A stretch of 64,000 nt of DNA from the NCBI GenBank assembly GCA_949152475.1, contig OX424559.1, forward strand, positions 38,547,119 through 38,611,118, written 5' to 3'. Below are positions 12,341 through 23,404 of this stretch, one piece after another. Both the position numbers and the translations under genes were made by a program. The DNA is from Terebella lapidaria (taxonomy: Eukaryota > Annelida > Polychaeta > Terebellida > Terebellidae). The notes below the pieces were generated by a model. The model did not search any database. It was not told the origin of the DNA and saw only the letters and a list, made by a program, of their open reading frames with translations. Within the stretch, counting starts at the first letter, position 1; each line of letters starts with the position of its first letter.

Positions 12341-14222
12341 ATTGAAAAAGAAAAAAGCCGTCGGTTTGGACAATATTCCAAATGAAGTAATAAGACGATG
12401 TGGTATACATTTTGTTCTGTTCAAGTTATTCAAAGCCATATATAATAACGGGGTGATACCAACAACATGGTCGAGAGCTATTGTAAAGCCGATTCCGAAG
12501 AGAGCTGGAAAGGACCCATACGTTCCTCTGAACTATAGAGGGATATCTCTACTTTCTTGTATTGCTAAAGTATATACATCTCTGCTAAATGAGCGGATTA
12601 CACAGCATTGTGAGAATGAAAATATACTCGTGGATGAACAGAATGGGTTTCGTAAAGGTAGATCTTGTAGTGATCACTTATATGTGCTTTCCAGCATCAT
12701 TCGGAATCGACTGAACCAAAAAAAATCAACATATTGCTGTTTTATTGACATGGAAAAGGCGTTCGATTATGTTGATAGAGATTTATTGTTATATCGATTG
12801 TTGCAATATAATGTACGGGGCAAAATGTTTCATGCGGTGAAAACTTTGTACAGCCGAACATTTTCTTGTGTGCAAATCAATAATTCGTCTACTGATTGGT
12901 TTACTACTCATAGTGGCGTAAGGCAAGGTGATAGTTTATCCCCCACATTGTTTTCTCTGTTCATTAATGGTTTGGCGGAAGAAATTAAAACTTTAAATAA
13001 AGGTATTGACGTGAATGGAAGAAATATATCCATATTGTTATATGCAGATGATATTGTTTTAATATCTGATTGTGAAAATAATCTGCAAGACATGTTGAAC
13101 TGCACAGCCAATTGGAGTTTTAAGTGGAAACTGAATTTGAATGTAAATAAGACTAATGTTGTACACTTTAGACCTAAGCAACAAAGTTTGACCACATTTA
13201 ATTTCACCTATAATGAGCTACCTATCGGTGTTGTTAATTCGTACAAATATCTAGGCGTTGTACTGGACGAGAATATAAATTTTTATAAATGTGCTAAAGG
13301 GCTTTCTGAAGCGGCAGGACGCGCCTTAGGTGGTGTAATAAACAGATATAAAAGTCTTAGGGATATTGGTTTCAAAACATATGAAAAAATGTTTAATTCG
13401 GCTGTGACTCCCGTCAATGACTACGGCTCTGAAATATGGGGATATAAGAATTTTACTGTTTGTGACAATATTACTAATCGAGCTATGAGGTACTTCTTAG
13501 GGGTTCACAGGTTCGCACCAGTTGCGGGAATGTTAGGTGATATGGGATGGGAATGTTCTAAATTTAGAAGGTACAAATGTATATTACGGTATTGGAATAG
13601 GTTAATTAATATGCGTGATGACCGGTTAACGAAGCATGTCTTTGAATATGACTATAATGTGTGCAAATCAAACTGGTGTAGCGATGTTAAATCAATCTGT
13701 ACAAAAATCCAAATGGAGGATGTGTATGTAAATCAAAATGTTTGTTATCTTGTAGAAGTAGAATTAAAGTTAAAACAATGTAACAAAGTTGAATGGCTCG
13801 CATCTGTGAAAAGTAAACCTAAATTACGAACTTATTGTACATTCAAGCAAGAATTATTGACTGAAAGTTATATTATTAATCATATACAAAAACGAAAGAG
13901 ATCACTGTTAGCTCAGTTAAGATTGGGCATTTTGCCTTTGCATATAGAAACTGGTAGATTTATAAATACTCCTGTAGAAAATAGAATATGTAAATTTTGT
14001 GACAAAAATGAAATAGAAGATGAATTTCACTTTGTAATATCATGTAAATTGTACATGGAGTTACGTTGTCTTTTGTATGATAAGGCCTCCGGGATTGTAC
14101 CAAATTTTCAAGTTTTAGACGAAAATCATAAATTTAAAGTAATATTACAAACGTGTCAAAAGTACCTGTCAAATTATATAGATTCAGCATACGAAATGAG
14201 ACGAAAATTTCTGTATAAATGA
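12327..14222 (+). CDS. LINE reverse transcriptase with C-terminal zinc knuckle
   Basis: 631-codon open frame; the ATG at 12327 is incidental, since the RT was originally continuous with the endonuclease. RT motifs in order: AVGLDNIPNEV (residues 11-21), NYRGIS (69-74), QNGFRKGRSC (about 105), DMEKAFDYVD (141-150), GVRQGDSLSP (197-206), LLYADDIVLIS with the catalytic YADD at 239-242, then LNLNVNKTNVVHFR. Near the C-terminus CKFCDKNEIEDEFHFVISC forms a C-x2-C-x9-H-x4-C zinc knuckle. All catalytic Asp residues are present. The YRGIS and zinc-knuckle combination differs from the CR1/L2 elements elsewhere in the window. The clade (RTE- or I-like) is not certain. Without an intact endonuclease the copy is probably immobile. 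Confidence 0.92.
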   Translation: MITIKLKKKKAVGLDNIPNEVIRRCGIHFVLFKLFKAIYNNGVIPTTWSRAIVKPIPKRAGKDPYVPLNYRGISLLSCIAKVYTSLLNERITQHCENENILVDEQNGFRKGRSCSDHLYVLSSIIRNRLNQKKSTYCCFIDMEKAFDYVDRDLLLYRLLQYNVRGKMFHAVKTLYSRTFSCVQINNSSTDWFTTHSGVRQGDSLSPTLFSLFINGLAEEIKTLNKGIDVNGRNISILLYADDIVLISDCENNLQDMLNCTANWSFKWKLNLNVNKTNVVHFRPKQQSLTTFNFTYNELPIGVVNSYKYLGVVLDENINFYKCAKGLSEAAGRALGGVINRYKSLRDIGFKTYEKMFNSAVTPVNDYGSEIWGYKNFTVCDNITNRAMRYFLGVHRFAPVAGMLGDMGWECSKFRRYKCILRYWNRLINMRDDRLTKHVFEYDYNVCKSNWCSDVKSICTKIQMEDVYVNQNVCYLVEVELKLKQCNKVEWLASVKSKPKLRTYCTFKQELLTESYIINHIQKRKRSLLAQLRLGILPLHIETGRFINTPVENRICKFCDKNEIEDEFHFVISCKLYMELRCLLYDKASGIVPNFQVLDENHKFKVILQTCQKYLSNYIDSAYEMRRKFLYK

Positions 14223-14247
14223 GTGAAGATTTAGTTTTATTTAATCG

Positions 14248-14362
14248 TTTGGTTTTTTTTGTACATGTCCTGCCTGTGTTTGTTTGGTTTTATTGTACAT
14301 GTCTTGCCTGTGTTTGTTTGGTTTTATTGTACATGTCTTGCCTGTGTTTGTTTGTTTGTTTG
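14248..14362 (+). repeat. 34-bp tandem repeat in LINE 3' UTR
   Basis: Three copies of a 34-bp unit containing TTGTACATGTCTTGCCTGTG; the GTACATG core is at 14261, 14295 and 14329. It lies between the RT stop and the AATAAA/(AATAC)n tail. A role in tail recognition or in length variation is conceivable but not shown. Confidence 0.85.
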
Positions 14363-14481
14363 TTCACATTATGAAAGTGACTAATAAGCCTTATGAGGCT
14401 GGGTGTATTATGATGTTTTTGTTGTACGAATGTGTTTAAATACACTAGTCACTATAATAAACGAATACAATACAATACAAA

Positions 14482-14661
14482 TATGATGTATTATTTTTAC
14501 CTAATGTCGAACCTCGTGATTGAGAAAATTGAAGTCCCCTCATAACTATTCGCTATGGTCCAATGGTTATGTCCTAGGATTGGAGATTCATAGATACCTG
14601 GTTCAAATCCACTATTTTCTATGAATTTTATTCGTCATTTGTTACACATTTTTCTCACCTT
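14482..14661 (+). mobile_element. BEL/Pao-type LTR, continuation after LINE
   Basis: Resumes with the duplicated TATGATG and follows the 3' LTR of the BEL element (28753-28923) through TTTTTCTCACC. After 14661 the two sequences diverge: here TTACAGTCAGTGTAGTAG follows, whereas the BEL LTR continues TGTATGACACG. The divergent DNA looks like a further insertion (its TACAGT...GGATCA end reappears inverted at 22764-22790). Confidence 0.75.
14549..14625 (+). other. tRNA-like stretch with Pol III A and B boxes
   Basis: TGGTCCAATGG at 14556-14566 fits the A box and GGTTCAAATCC at 14600-14610 fits the B box, at normal tRNA spacing. The acceptor stem and most of the T stem do not pair, so it is not a working tRNA gene. 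It is repeated in the duplicated copy (A box about 16330, B box about 16374) and in decayed form in the BEL 3' LTR (28830-28875). It is therefore part of the LTR or of a tRNA-derived insertion in it. Confidence 0.5.
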
Positions 14662-15460
14662 TACTTACAGTCAGTGTAGTAGTTCCGGATCATCAGTAAT
14701 AGCGGATCACTTCAACACTAAACATGACAAATATTCCTTGGAACTTCACGAACACAAATTTTTCTTGGCAAGATTTTCCAAGTGTAAAGTGTCCGTTCTC
14801 AAAATATGTTTTCGTGGTTTTCACGTGCAAATTGTTGACATCACGTGATCCGATTCATATCTGGGTCAGGGGTTTGGTCCAGAATCGTCTCCTACGGAAA
14901 CCGATAGGTGCATTTGTTGAATGTTTTGGGTCGACATAAATATGAAAATCGATTATTTATAGACGCTAAAAAGTTCGCAAACATTTGGTAAAGGTATATT
15001 ACAAAGCATCTTTTGTGAACATCGTGAGACTGCTGTATTTTAACATTTTACTTGAAAAATGAAATTGAAGTAAAAGCGGATCACCGTTTGTATGTCTGGA
15101 CTCGTTCTGAGAATTTATGAAATGCGGACAGTAACTTTCGGCGTACAATCGTATTGAGAAATTTCGTTGGGGAGAGGACCTTTGTGAAAAAAATAGGAGA
15201 TCTCACAATGTCCCAATCTCAAATTGAAAATTTTATTACAAAATAAAAAAATTGGCCCCGTTTTTTATATGTAAAATAAAGTTCAACACAAACCTCATAA
15301 GATTTTTGGCCATAAATTTTATTAGGATGGTCAGATCAATTTGAAGTTTGCTTTGTTTCCATTTGGCATAAAACCACATTTTTTTCACCGAATTCAAATT
15401 TCTTTTTTGAAAATTGAATAAGTTGGGAAGCTTCTCCAATGTTAAATTTCACCTGTGTAC

Positions 15461-16297
15461 CAGACATGGGGCAATTAACTTGAAAATTTAGTTGATTAAG
15501 TTAAGTTAATCTGCCACTTTTCTTAACTTAATTCAGTTAAGTTAACTCGTTTTTGCATTATTAGTTGATTAAGTTAAGTTAACCTCATAAACTTAATTGA
15601 TTAAGTTAAGTTAATTATTCGTAGGATGCTCTCTGCTGATCACACACATTAAAGCAAACTCTCATCCATTTGTGACAACATGTTTTTTTTAGTATTGATA
15701 TGAACCATATTTGGCTTTCACTCAAGGTAATGATCGTACTGCAGACTGTATATATTTTTATAAGCACGGTCACTGATCACTGGACACTACAGACCGCCTA
15801 ACACACACGCACAGTCATCAATCATTTTCGTACCCCTCCCCCCCCCCATCATGTTCTCCCCAACCCTGTGCCCTCTGACCCTTCCTCCAGTCCATTCCCA
15901 CTCGCTACCCGCTGTGTGAAGCCTGGAAGTGTAATTCATGTTTGATCATCTGCTGGGATATCAGACATCAAGTCAATCTGATGAGATAACATCAGTGAGA
16001 GCCCTGATTGCTCATGTATCCATTGTTTTGTAATATAGATTTAATTGTAAGTGTGGCATTCGTTTTGATAAGCCAAGATCCGTTCTCAACACAATAGTAT
16101 TAATAATTTTTATGGCTGTCCTTAACAACTGGAACTGAAGGAAAGCCCTGCAGGTGATTTTTTGTTGTCTAGATGTTTTAAAGACGAGAAAAAAATCATT
16201 GAAATAACATAGGCAACAAGCTGTGTCCCGTGCAGCCAAATGGCGTGTCAAAATAACACCGCTGTATTTTATAAGTAATGAAATTAGTCAAAAGTTT
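15461..16297 (+). mobile_element. hAT-type non-autonomous element, 3'-truncated by the duplication
   Basis: Starts with CAGACATGGGGC after CTGTGTAC, exactly as the complete copy at 17234. It lacks the last 160-170 bp, including the right terminal inverted repeat, because the tandem-duplication junction cuts it. Interior contains TTAAGTTAA-rich segments and a C-run; no transposase. Confidence 0.85.
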
Positions 16298-16298
16298 G

Positions 16299-18072
16299 AA
16301 AATTGAAGTCCCCTCATAACTATTCGCTATGGTCCAATGGTTATGTCCTAGGATTGGAGATTCATAGATACCTGGTTCAAATCCACTATTTTCTATGAAT
16401 TTTATTCGTCATTTGTTACACATTTTTCTCACCTTTACTTACAGTCAGTGTAGTAGTTCCGGATCATCAGTAATAGCGGATCACTTCAACACTAAACATG
16501 ACAAATATTCCTTGGAACTTCACGAACACAAATTTTTCTTGGCAAGATTTTCCAAGTGTAAAGTGTCCGTTCTCAAAATATGTTTTCGTGGTTTTCACGT
16601 GCAAATTGTTGACATCACGTGATCCGATTCATATCTGGGTCGGGGGTTTGGTCCAGAATCGTCTCCTACGGAAACCGATAGGTGCATTTGTTGAATGTTT
16701 TGGGTCGACATAAATATGAAAATCGATTATTTATAGACGCTAAAAAGTTCGCAAACATTTGGTAAAGGTATATTACAAAGCATCTTTTGTGAACATCGTG
16801 AGACTGCTGTATTTTAACATTTTACTTGAAAAATGAAATTGAAGTAAAAGCGGATCACCGTTTGTATGTCTGGACTCGTTCTGAGAATTTATGAAATGCG
16901 GACAGTAACTTTCGGCGTACAATCGTATTGAGAAATTTCGTTGGGGAGAGGACCTTTGTGAAAAAATAGGAAATCTCACAATGTCCCAATCTCAAATTGA
17001 AAATTTTATTACAAAATAAAAAAATTGGCCCCGTTTTTTATATGTAAAATAAAGTTCAACACAAACCTCATAAGATTTTTGGCCATAAATTTTATTAGGA
17101 TGGTCAGATCAATTTGAAGTTTGCTTTGTTTCCATTTGGCATAAAACCACATTTTTTTCACCGAATTCAAATTTCTTTTTTGAAAATTGAATAAGTTGGG
17201 AAGCTTCTCCAATGTTAAATTTCACCTGTGTACCAGACATGGGGCAATTAACTTGAAAATTTAGTTGATTAAGTTAAGTTAATCTGCCACTTTTCTTAAC
17301 TTAATTCAGTTAAGTTAACTCGTTTTTGCATTATTAGTTGATTAAGTTAAGTTAACCTCATAAACTTAATTGATTAAGTTAAGTTAATTATTCGTAGGAT
17401 GCTCTCTGCTGATCACACACATTAAAGCAAACTCTCATCCATTTGTGACAACATGTTTTTTTTAGTATTGATATGAACCATATTTGGCTTTCACTCAAGG
17501 TAATGATCGTACTGCAGACTGTATATATTTTTATAAGCACGGTCACTGATCACTGGACACTACAGACCGCCTAACACACACGCACAGTCATCAATCATTT
17601 TCGTACCCCTCCCCCCCCCCCCATCATGTTCTCCCCAACCCTGTGCCCTCTGACCCTTCCTCCAGTCCATTCCCACTCGCTACCCGCTGTGTGAAGCCTG
17701 GAAGTGTAATTCATGTTTGATCATCTGCTGGGATATCAGACATCAAGTCAATCTGATGAGATAACATCAGTGAGAGCCCTGATTGCTCATGTATCCATTG
17801 TTTTGTAATATAGATTTAATTGTAAGTGTGGCATTCGTTTTGATAAGCCAAGATCCGTTCTCAACACAATAGTATTAATAATTTTTATGGCTGTCCTTAA
17901 CAACTGGAACTGAAGGAAAGCCCTGCAGGTGATTTTTTGTTGTCTAGATGTTTTAAAGACGAGAAAAAAATCATTGAAATAACATAGGCAACAAGCTGTG
18001 TCCCGTGCAGCCAAATGGCGTGTCAAAATAACACCGCTGTATTTTATAAGTAATGAAATTAGTCAAAAGTTA
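16299..18072 (+). repeat. Tandem duplication, copy 2
   Basis: Second copy of the 1.77-kb unit. Unlike copy 1 it continues into the intact right end of the hAT-type element, so this copy holds the original right breakpoint. Copy 1 holds the original left flank (BEL-type LTR). Confidence 0.95.
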
Positions 18073-18233
18073 ATTGTATTTTAATTGAATTTTGATTAAA
18101 ATTGAACGATAATTAACTTAATCCAATTAAATTAATTTTACATTTGAAAATTAATTGATTAAGTTAAGTTAATTAACTTAACTTAATCGAATTGGAAGTT
18201 AATGATTAAGTTAATTTAATCGCCCCATGTCTG
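17234..18233 (+). mobile_element. hAT-type non-autonomous DNA transposon, complete
   Basis: Terminal inverted repeats CAGACATGGGGC and GCCCCATGTCTG flank exactly 1000 bp. Both sides carry the 8-bp duplication CTGTGTAC (17226-17233 and 18234-18241), the length made by hAT transposases. Subterminal regions are packed with TTAAGTTAA and its variants in both orientations, plausibly transposase-binding repeats. No open frame resembles a hAT transposase, so the element depended on one supplied elsewhere. Confidence 0.9.
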
Positions 18234-18241
18234 CTGTGTAC

Positions 18242-18950
18242 AGTAGACATGAAATTCGCGAGTCTAAACAGAGTTCGGCATTGCACAGTACAGCGTAAGA
18301 ATTATATTTTATTGGAATACACTGTAAAATGTGTGCCCCTATGTGTTTTCCTAATCAAGAACTTTCCTTATATAACATTAGATCACGAACTCCCCAAATG
18401 TGCTTGAATTTCCGTGATTCGATTTGGGTCCAACATTTAACATTGGGGTAGATTGGCAACTTTTTCAGTTTTCAAGATAGAACTCTGTAATTTTGTTTAA
18501 AAAAATATACGATAAATGGAAACATAAAATTTTTAATTGCCGCAAGTGCAGCCCTGCTAGTATATCCATCAGCGTAGATAAAGCCACACACAGCCGCCCA
18601 CACAGACGGCATCAAACAGCGTTAGGGTTTTTTTCATGTTAAATTTCCAATCTAATTTTCCAGCGAAAAATAGCCCCTAAAGTATCATGTTGGTCTAAAT
18701 TTCTAAAACATGGTTAGGCAGCCCCTATGCCCTCGTTGTTTGCCCGTGCTCTCTATAGCGGCCGCACACGTATGGATGGCCAACGGACATGCGGACGGAC
18801 ATCCACATACAGACGTACATGTTCGCCTGGACATGGGATACCGCCGGAGGGCCGCACCTGAGAACGCAACTGGAAAAAAGCACGGGATCGGCGCCAAAGG
18901 CGGTCGAAGCACAAGCTACATACATGAATGAACGAATATAAATGCAAAAA
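18242..18950. other. No gene seen
   Basis: AT-rich to 18700, then a short GC-rich patch with GCGGACGGACATCCACATACAG-like repeats of CGGACAT (18780-18830). No supported coding sequence on either strand; open frames here overlap one another in antisense and lack recognisable domains. Confidence 0.5.
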
Positions 18951-20450
18951 TTAGCCCAAAGGCTAAGATAGGTTACCGGACAATTTTGGTTTGGCCATGG
19001 CAGCATTGGCAGGTAACAGACCTTGAGATTTACCAATCAAGGTTCGCAGTGTAAACATATGACCTTGGGATTTACCAATCAAGGTCATCCGTATGAACTT
19101 CGATGTAACCATTACATGTATGTGTGCGGCATTTGATATTCTATATGTTGGGTGGAATCGTTTAGGCCGCTCAGGTCAATTTACACATTCCAAGTCAGAC
19201 ATTTGGCACTCAAGGTCATCTGACGTCAAGTTCAAGGTCATCATTAGTTGTGCCATATATGTCTTCCTATATGTTCATAATGCAAACAGGAGCTCTATCT
19301 GCAAGCATTTCATCTACAAAGGCAAATCTGGGCATTTTTTGACCCCAAAATGGCTGTTTTGACCTTTCAAGGTCATCCAAGGTCAAATTCAAGGTCACCA
19401 CACAAGTCGCCATATATGACTTCCGATTTGAAAGTGCCAATTTCTAAGCTCTATCTTCAAGCGTTCTATGAGTACAGTCCTGACAGCTCCCATTATGAAG
19501 GAAAAAAGTGCCGAAAATTTTCTAAGTCCAAAATTTTTTTCAAAGGGTGAAAAATTTTTTTTGCCTAGAAATGGCCCAAAATGGATAGTAATGTTATTTG
19601 GGGCGAAAAAAAATTTTTTCGCCGACTCGTCAAAAATTCAAAATGGCCGCCACACTGAGATCGGCGATTCAAGGGCAACAAAACTTATACACGCAGAGGT
19701 ATATAAGAGGAATCTTTTTAAGCAAAAATCTCAAAACTGATCAGAGAGTTTTTGAGAAAATACAGACCAGGTGCAAATTTGAGCATTTTTCGACCCAAAA
19801 ATGGCTGTTTTGACCTTACAAGGTCATCCAAGGTCAAATTCAAGGTCACCATACAAGTCGCCATATATGACTTCCCATTTGAAAGTGCCAATTTCTAAGC
19901 TCTATCTTCAAGCATTCTATGAGTACAGTCCGGACAGCTCCCATTATGAAGGGAAAAAATGCCGAAAATTTTCTAAGTCCAAAATTTTTTTCAAAGGGTG
20001 AAAATTTTTTTTTGCTCTAGAAATGGCCCAAAATGGATAGTAATGCGATCTGGGGCGAAAAAAATTTTTTTCGCCGACCCGCCAAAAATTCAAAATGGCC
20101 GCCACACGAAAACCGGCAGATTTAGGGCAACCAAACTTATACATATCACAGAGGTATATGAGGGGAATCTTTTGAAACCAAAAACTCAAAACTGATCAGA
20201 CAGTTTTTGAGAAAATGGCCGTCAAAGTCCAAAATTGAGCGTTTTTCGACAAAAAGGGCCGCCATTTTGAAAAAAATGCGAAAATCAAAAAACAAAAAAA
20301 TACCTCCTTCTCAAAATATTTTTAGGCATTTTTGTGCAAAATTTCAGAAAGATTCGATCGTTAACTTTAAAGATAAAAATGTTAACGCCGGACGGACGGA
20401 CGGACGGACGGACGGACGGACGACGGACGCAACGCCATGCCAATACCTAA
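18951..20450 (+). mobile_element. Pearl/HINE-like element, copy 1 (long-module type)
   Basis: Starts with a hairpin end TTAGCCCAAAGGCTAA followed by GGTTACCGGACAA and ends ACCTAA. A GGAC tetranucleotide run (20391-20425) sits just inside the right end. The interior holds two copies of a module of about 450 bp (starting at about 19350 and 19801). Each contains TTCAAGGTCATCCAAGGTCA, a third AAGGTCA, AAAATGGCCGCCAC and CTGATCAG. The right-end hairpin seen in the other copies is deleted here. No coding capacity. Ends, microsatellite and central tandem modules match the plan of bivalve pearl-type elements; a TIR-type MITE is the alternative. Confidence 0.75.
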
Positions 20451-22790
20451 AAATAAAAATATATGTACAAATATATCATCAGAAGTAATATCTGGTATTG
20501 GCAATACATATATCAACAGGACAGCAATTCTAATCACAGGAGCAAGCGCATTCAGTGTTCTGAAAACGTCGATCTGCTCTCAGTCAAAATGACACACTGC
20601 CGCATAGTTTCCAAGTAGCGCCTACATCTTTTGTGAGAAATGCTGATTTCACATTTGCGAGAGAAGTACGTGTAATTGAAACGGCTGTGACATTTGGGTC
20701 CAAATTTTACAGTTCGTAAAATCATTACCAAACATATGAGAAAGGTTTTATTGAACTGTATATGAGTGTTCATGTGCAATTTTATTTTCTCGATATTGGC
20801 TTTTGTGACATACGCAGGTTTTGATAGTAGAGACTTGAACTGCAATCATTTATTCGTCCACATTTTTAGCTTAAAAATTTACCAAACTTGGAAATCTGCA
20901 ACAATATGTTGCAATACACATGAACTGTAGATGCTCAAACCTTCGTAATTAATCGGTTCCACAAAGATACTGTTCTTCAATGTTCTGCAACAGTCATAGA
21001 TTAAAACAATGTTCGAATGATCTTGTTGGGTGACTATTTCAGGCGTCTCGGCAGAAATGCATTCAAGGATTCATACGGCTTGGTTCGATAACCTTGGCAT
21101 CGCTTTGCGTCCGTTGTCCATCGTCCACATTTTTAGCTTAAAAATTTACCAAACATATGTTTCTAAAATTTTGCACAAAATACCTGAAAATATTTCCAGA
21201 GGGAGATATTTTTTAGCTTTTTGATTTTCGAAAATCAATCGTCAATTTTTTCTAAATGAAGCATTAGATTACCCAGATATAACTTGGCAGTGTTTGACTT
21301 TTGTGGTCCTTGAATAGCTGGTCTGTGATGTGGCCATTTTGATTATCCGACGGGTCAGAAATCAAAGAGCTATCAGATTTGATCCATTCCCAATTTTTCC
21401 TTCTTTCCTGTTTGGAGTAAACTTCTAGAACACTTCAAGATTGTGGTGCTGCCAATTTTTTCTTTTAAATTCTCAATGATATTCTATAAATGATATTTTG
21501 AACTGTAATCCAATATCATTTTGATGATCCATTGTTCAGCCATGTATACTCCATATTTGACACTGCGACGATTTTGGTTTGCTGACTCAGCACTCTAGGC
21601 TTTCCATATACCTTATTAATACATCATAGAGCAAAACAGACGTAATTTACTGATATGATACACTACACATTTGTTCATTTTGCCAAACTTAGCACTGCGT
21701 CAGCAGAATTTTTCACATATGCGGCTCAGTGCCGATATATCCACTTGTTGTGTAGAATGTTATTACATGTTGAATATAGTCACACCATCCGGAGTATCAA
21801 ACCATGAAGTTTTCGGCATGAGTAAAACATGATATGTGAGATGAATAGCCTACTATGAATTGTCTCGAGATCGTACATTTCACAGATATATTTCACACAA
21901 AAATTGGCATGCTAGTATGTCACACAATTTGTGGTTATACTATGTCCAAAACATTAGGAATATAAATAGTTTGTCGATATATTTTTCATATATAACAGCG
22001 TCAACAAAATACAAAAACTTACCACAAAGTTTGTCATGATGAACAGATAAAATACTTGTATATATACAATAATATGTTATATGTTTATACATAATATTGA
22101 TTTTGTATACATGTATAATAAATAATTGAATAATATCAATTTTGTGATCATCTAGCATGTTCGCAAGTACGTTGCTATAAGGCATTGAAAAAAACCTTTT
22201 CGGACAATATCCACTTGGCGCAATACTATTCGTTTCCCAGAAAAAAAAACTTGTATACTAGTACACTTGTTACAATTACAACAATTCATGATTATTATAT
22301 CTGAAACTCATTACATCATTACATCTAAAAGTAAATCAATTTCACATCATTGAAGTAGAATCAATTGACAGGAAGATGTTCTCCAATTTGCAATTTCGGT
22401 AATAATTTATTTTGTCTGGGCCATTCTGTATGAGAGATAGTTAATGGAAATAGAACCCAGTCCGCTACAAATAATACATTTTTATATCAAATATGTTGTT
22501 CTTCCAATTTGTAATTCAAAATCAATATCTTACAACTTTCAGTGCCGATAATCACCGCCAGAGGGCACGTGATCCGGAACTACTGAAATGATCCGCTTCT
22601 GCTTCAATTTCGTCCTGCAGTAAAAACTGCAGTTCGTAAATAATAATTACCACACAGGCGCCTTATCGACATATATTAAAAACATCTAATATACACATGT
22701 ATTAGTAATAATATTTAATTCCAGTCTACAAGCATACAGATTTAATTGGTCGCACCTTGCAGAGTGATCCGGAACTACTACACTAACTGT
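20451..22790. other. AT-rich intergenic DNA with decayed element fragments
   Basis: No supported gene. Recognisable pieces: 21095-21460 is an old, reversed right end of the pearl/HINE-like family (TGCGTCCG, then CGTCCACATTTTTAGC, AAAATATTTCCAGAGGGAG, GGCCATTTTGATT, GACGGGTC). A shorter piece of the same end lies at 20855-20885. A segment at about 22560-22790 contains GATCCGGAACTACT twice (22572 and 22768) and ends in TGATCCGGAACTACTACACT, the inverse of the sequence at 14667-14695, so it may be a small TIR element inserted in the BEL LTR. Confidence 0.6.
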
Positions 22791-22966
22791 ACCTGTATGT
22801 CACGTGATGTTTGTTCAAAACAAACAGTTGCCATTTTTCTGCCATTTGAACCGTTGGTCAAACAGAAGACAGATCAATGATTTTAACATGTCTACTCATG
22901 TATTAGTAGACACAGATGTGAGTGTAATCATTCAATTACTTTCAAATGTACCAAATACACGTAATT

Positions 22967-23005
<39 letters not shown>

Positions 23006-23385
23006 TATGTACAAGTTGCATCAACCTAATAACATGTTTTGTAACCAGTTGTCAGATTGATTACTGAATTCGAATTTGGTCTTGTAAATACTCACCTTTC
23101 ACGGTTTGTATGGCCTATGGTTTTATATTAGGATTCATTATGATTCACAAATTTTTATGTGTATATTGACTGTGAAACGATCTATGGTTTTATCGGGCTA
23201 ATTCAAACCTCGTATTTTTTTTGTATTTTAGTTTCTGAACCTAACGACCGTACTGCCGTACAACTGTACTACTGCTACCATACAACAAACAAACGACTGT
23301 AACAAAACGGTGAAATAAAGTACGCGTCTCAGTATCTAGTCTCATCATTCAAAGCTCTTGTAGAGGTCCTCAGACATCTACATTA
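22791..23385 (+). mobile_element. BEL/Pao 5' LTR, left part missing
   Basis: From CCTGTATGTCACGTGATG to about 23120 it matches the 3' LTR (28922-29155 plus 29876-29997), including a TA run (22972-23001). It then extends through a polyadenylation signal (AATAAA at 23315) and a short tail. The first roughly 210 bp of the LTR are absent; the sequence to the left is unrelated. The LTR/internal border near 23385 is approximate because no clear primer-binding site was seen. Confidence 0.75.
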
Positions 23386-23404
23386 GTTAAGAAAATCTAC
23401 TGAG

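Larger units (their letters stand above)
10868..14481 (+). mobile_element. 5'-truncated LINE with (AATAC)n tail
   Basis: Non-LTR retrotransposon inserted in the BEL-type LTR. Left edge: coding sequence of the endonuclease starts abruptly after TATGATG. Right edge: AATAAACG followed by AATAC repeats, then TATGATG again. It lacks ORF1 and the endonuclease N-terminus, the usual result of incomplete target-primed reverse transcription. Two frameshifts (about 11955 and 12338) break the ORF, yet the domains are otherwise well preserved, suggesting moderate age. Confidence 0.88.
14527..16298 (+). repeat. Tandem duplication, copy 1 (about 1.77 kb)
   Basis: Nearly base-for-base identical to 16299-18072, at an offset of 1773-1775. 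Differences noticed: an A/G change at 14866 versus 16640, one base in an A-run near 15187, G/A near 15199, and two bases in a C-run near 15840. It starts inside the BEL-type LTR and ends inside a hAT-type element (GTCAAAAGTT). The junction at about 16296 joins those two sequences, with a short shared GAAAATTGAAG at the start side. The small open frames inside are identical in both copies and have no recognisable product. Confidence 0.95.

Noticed and set aside
14549..14625. Functional tRNA gene
   Set aside because: A and B boxes are present but the acceptor stem and the outer T-stem pairs do not form, and no anticodon stem of normal pairing could be drawn.
14621..14848. Small open frames repeated identically at 16395-16622 and other pairs
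   Set aside because: Their identity reflects the recent tandem duplication, not coding constraint; no domain or codon bias is visible.
19350..20189. Repeated short proteins starting MAVLTFQGHPRSNSRSP in several places
   Set aside because: They are translations of the AAGGTCA-bearing transposon modules; the frame is not kept between copies and stops interrupt it.
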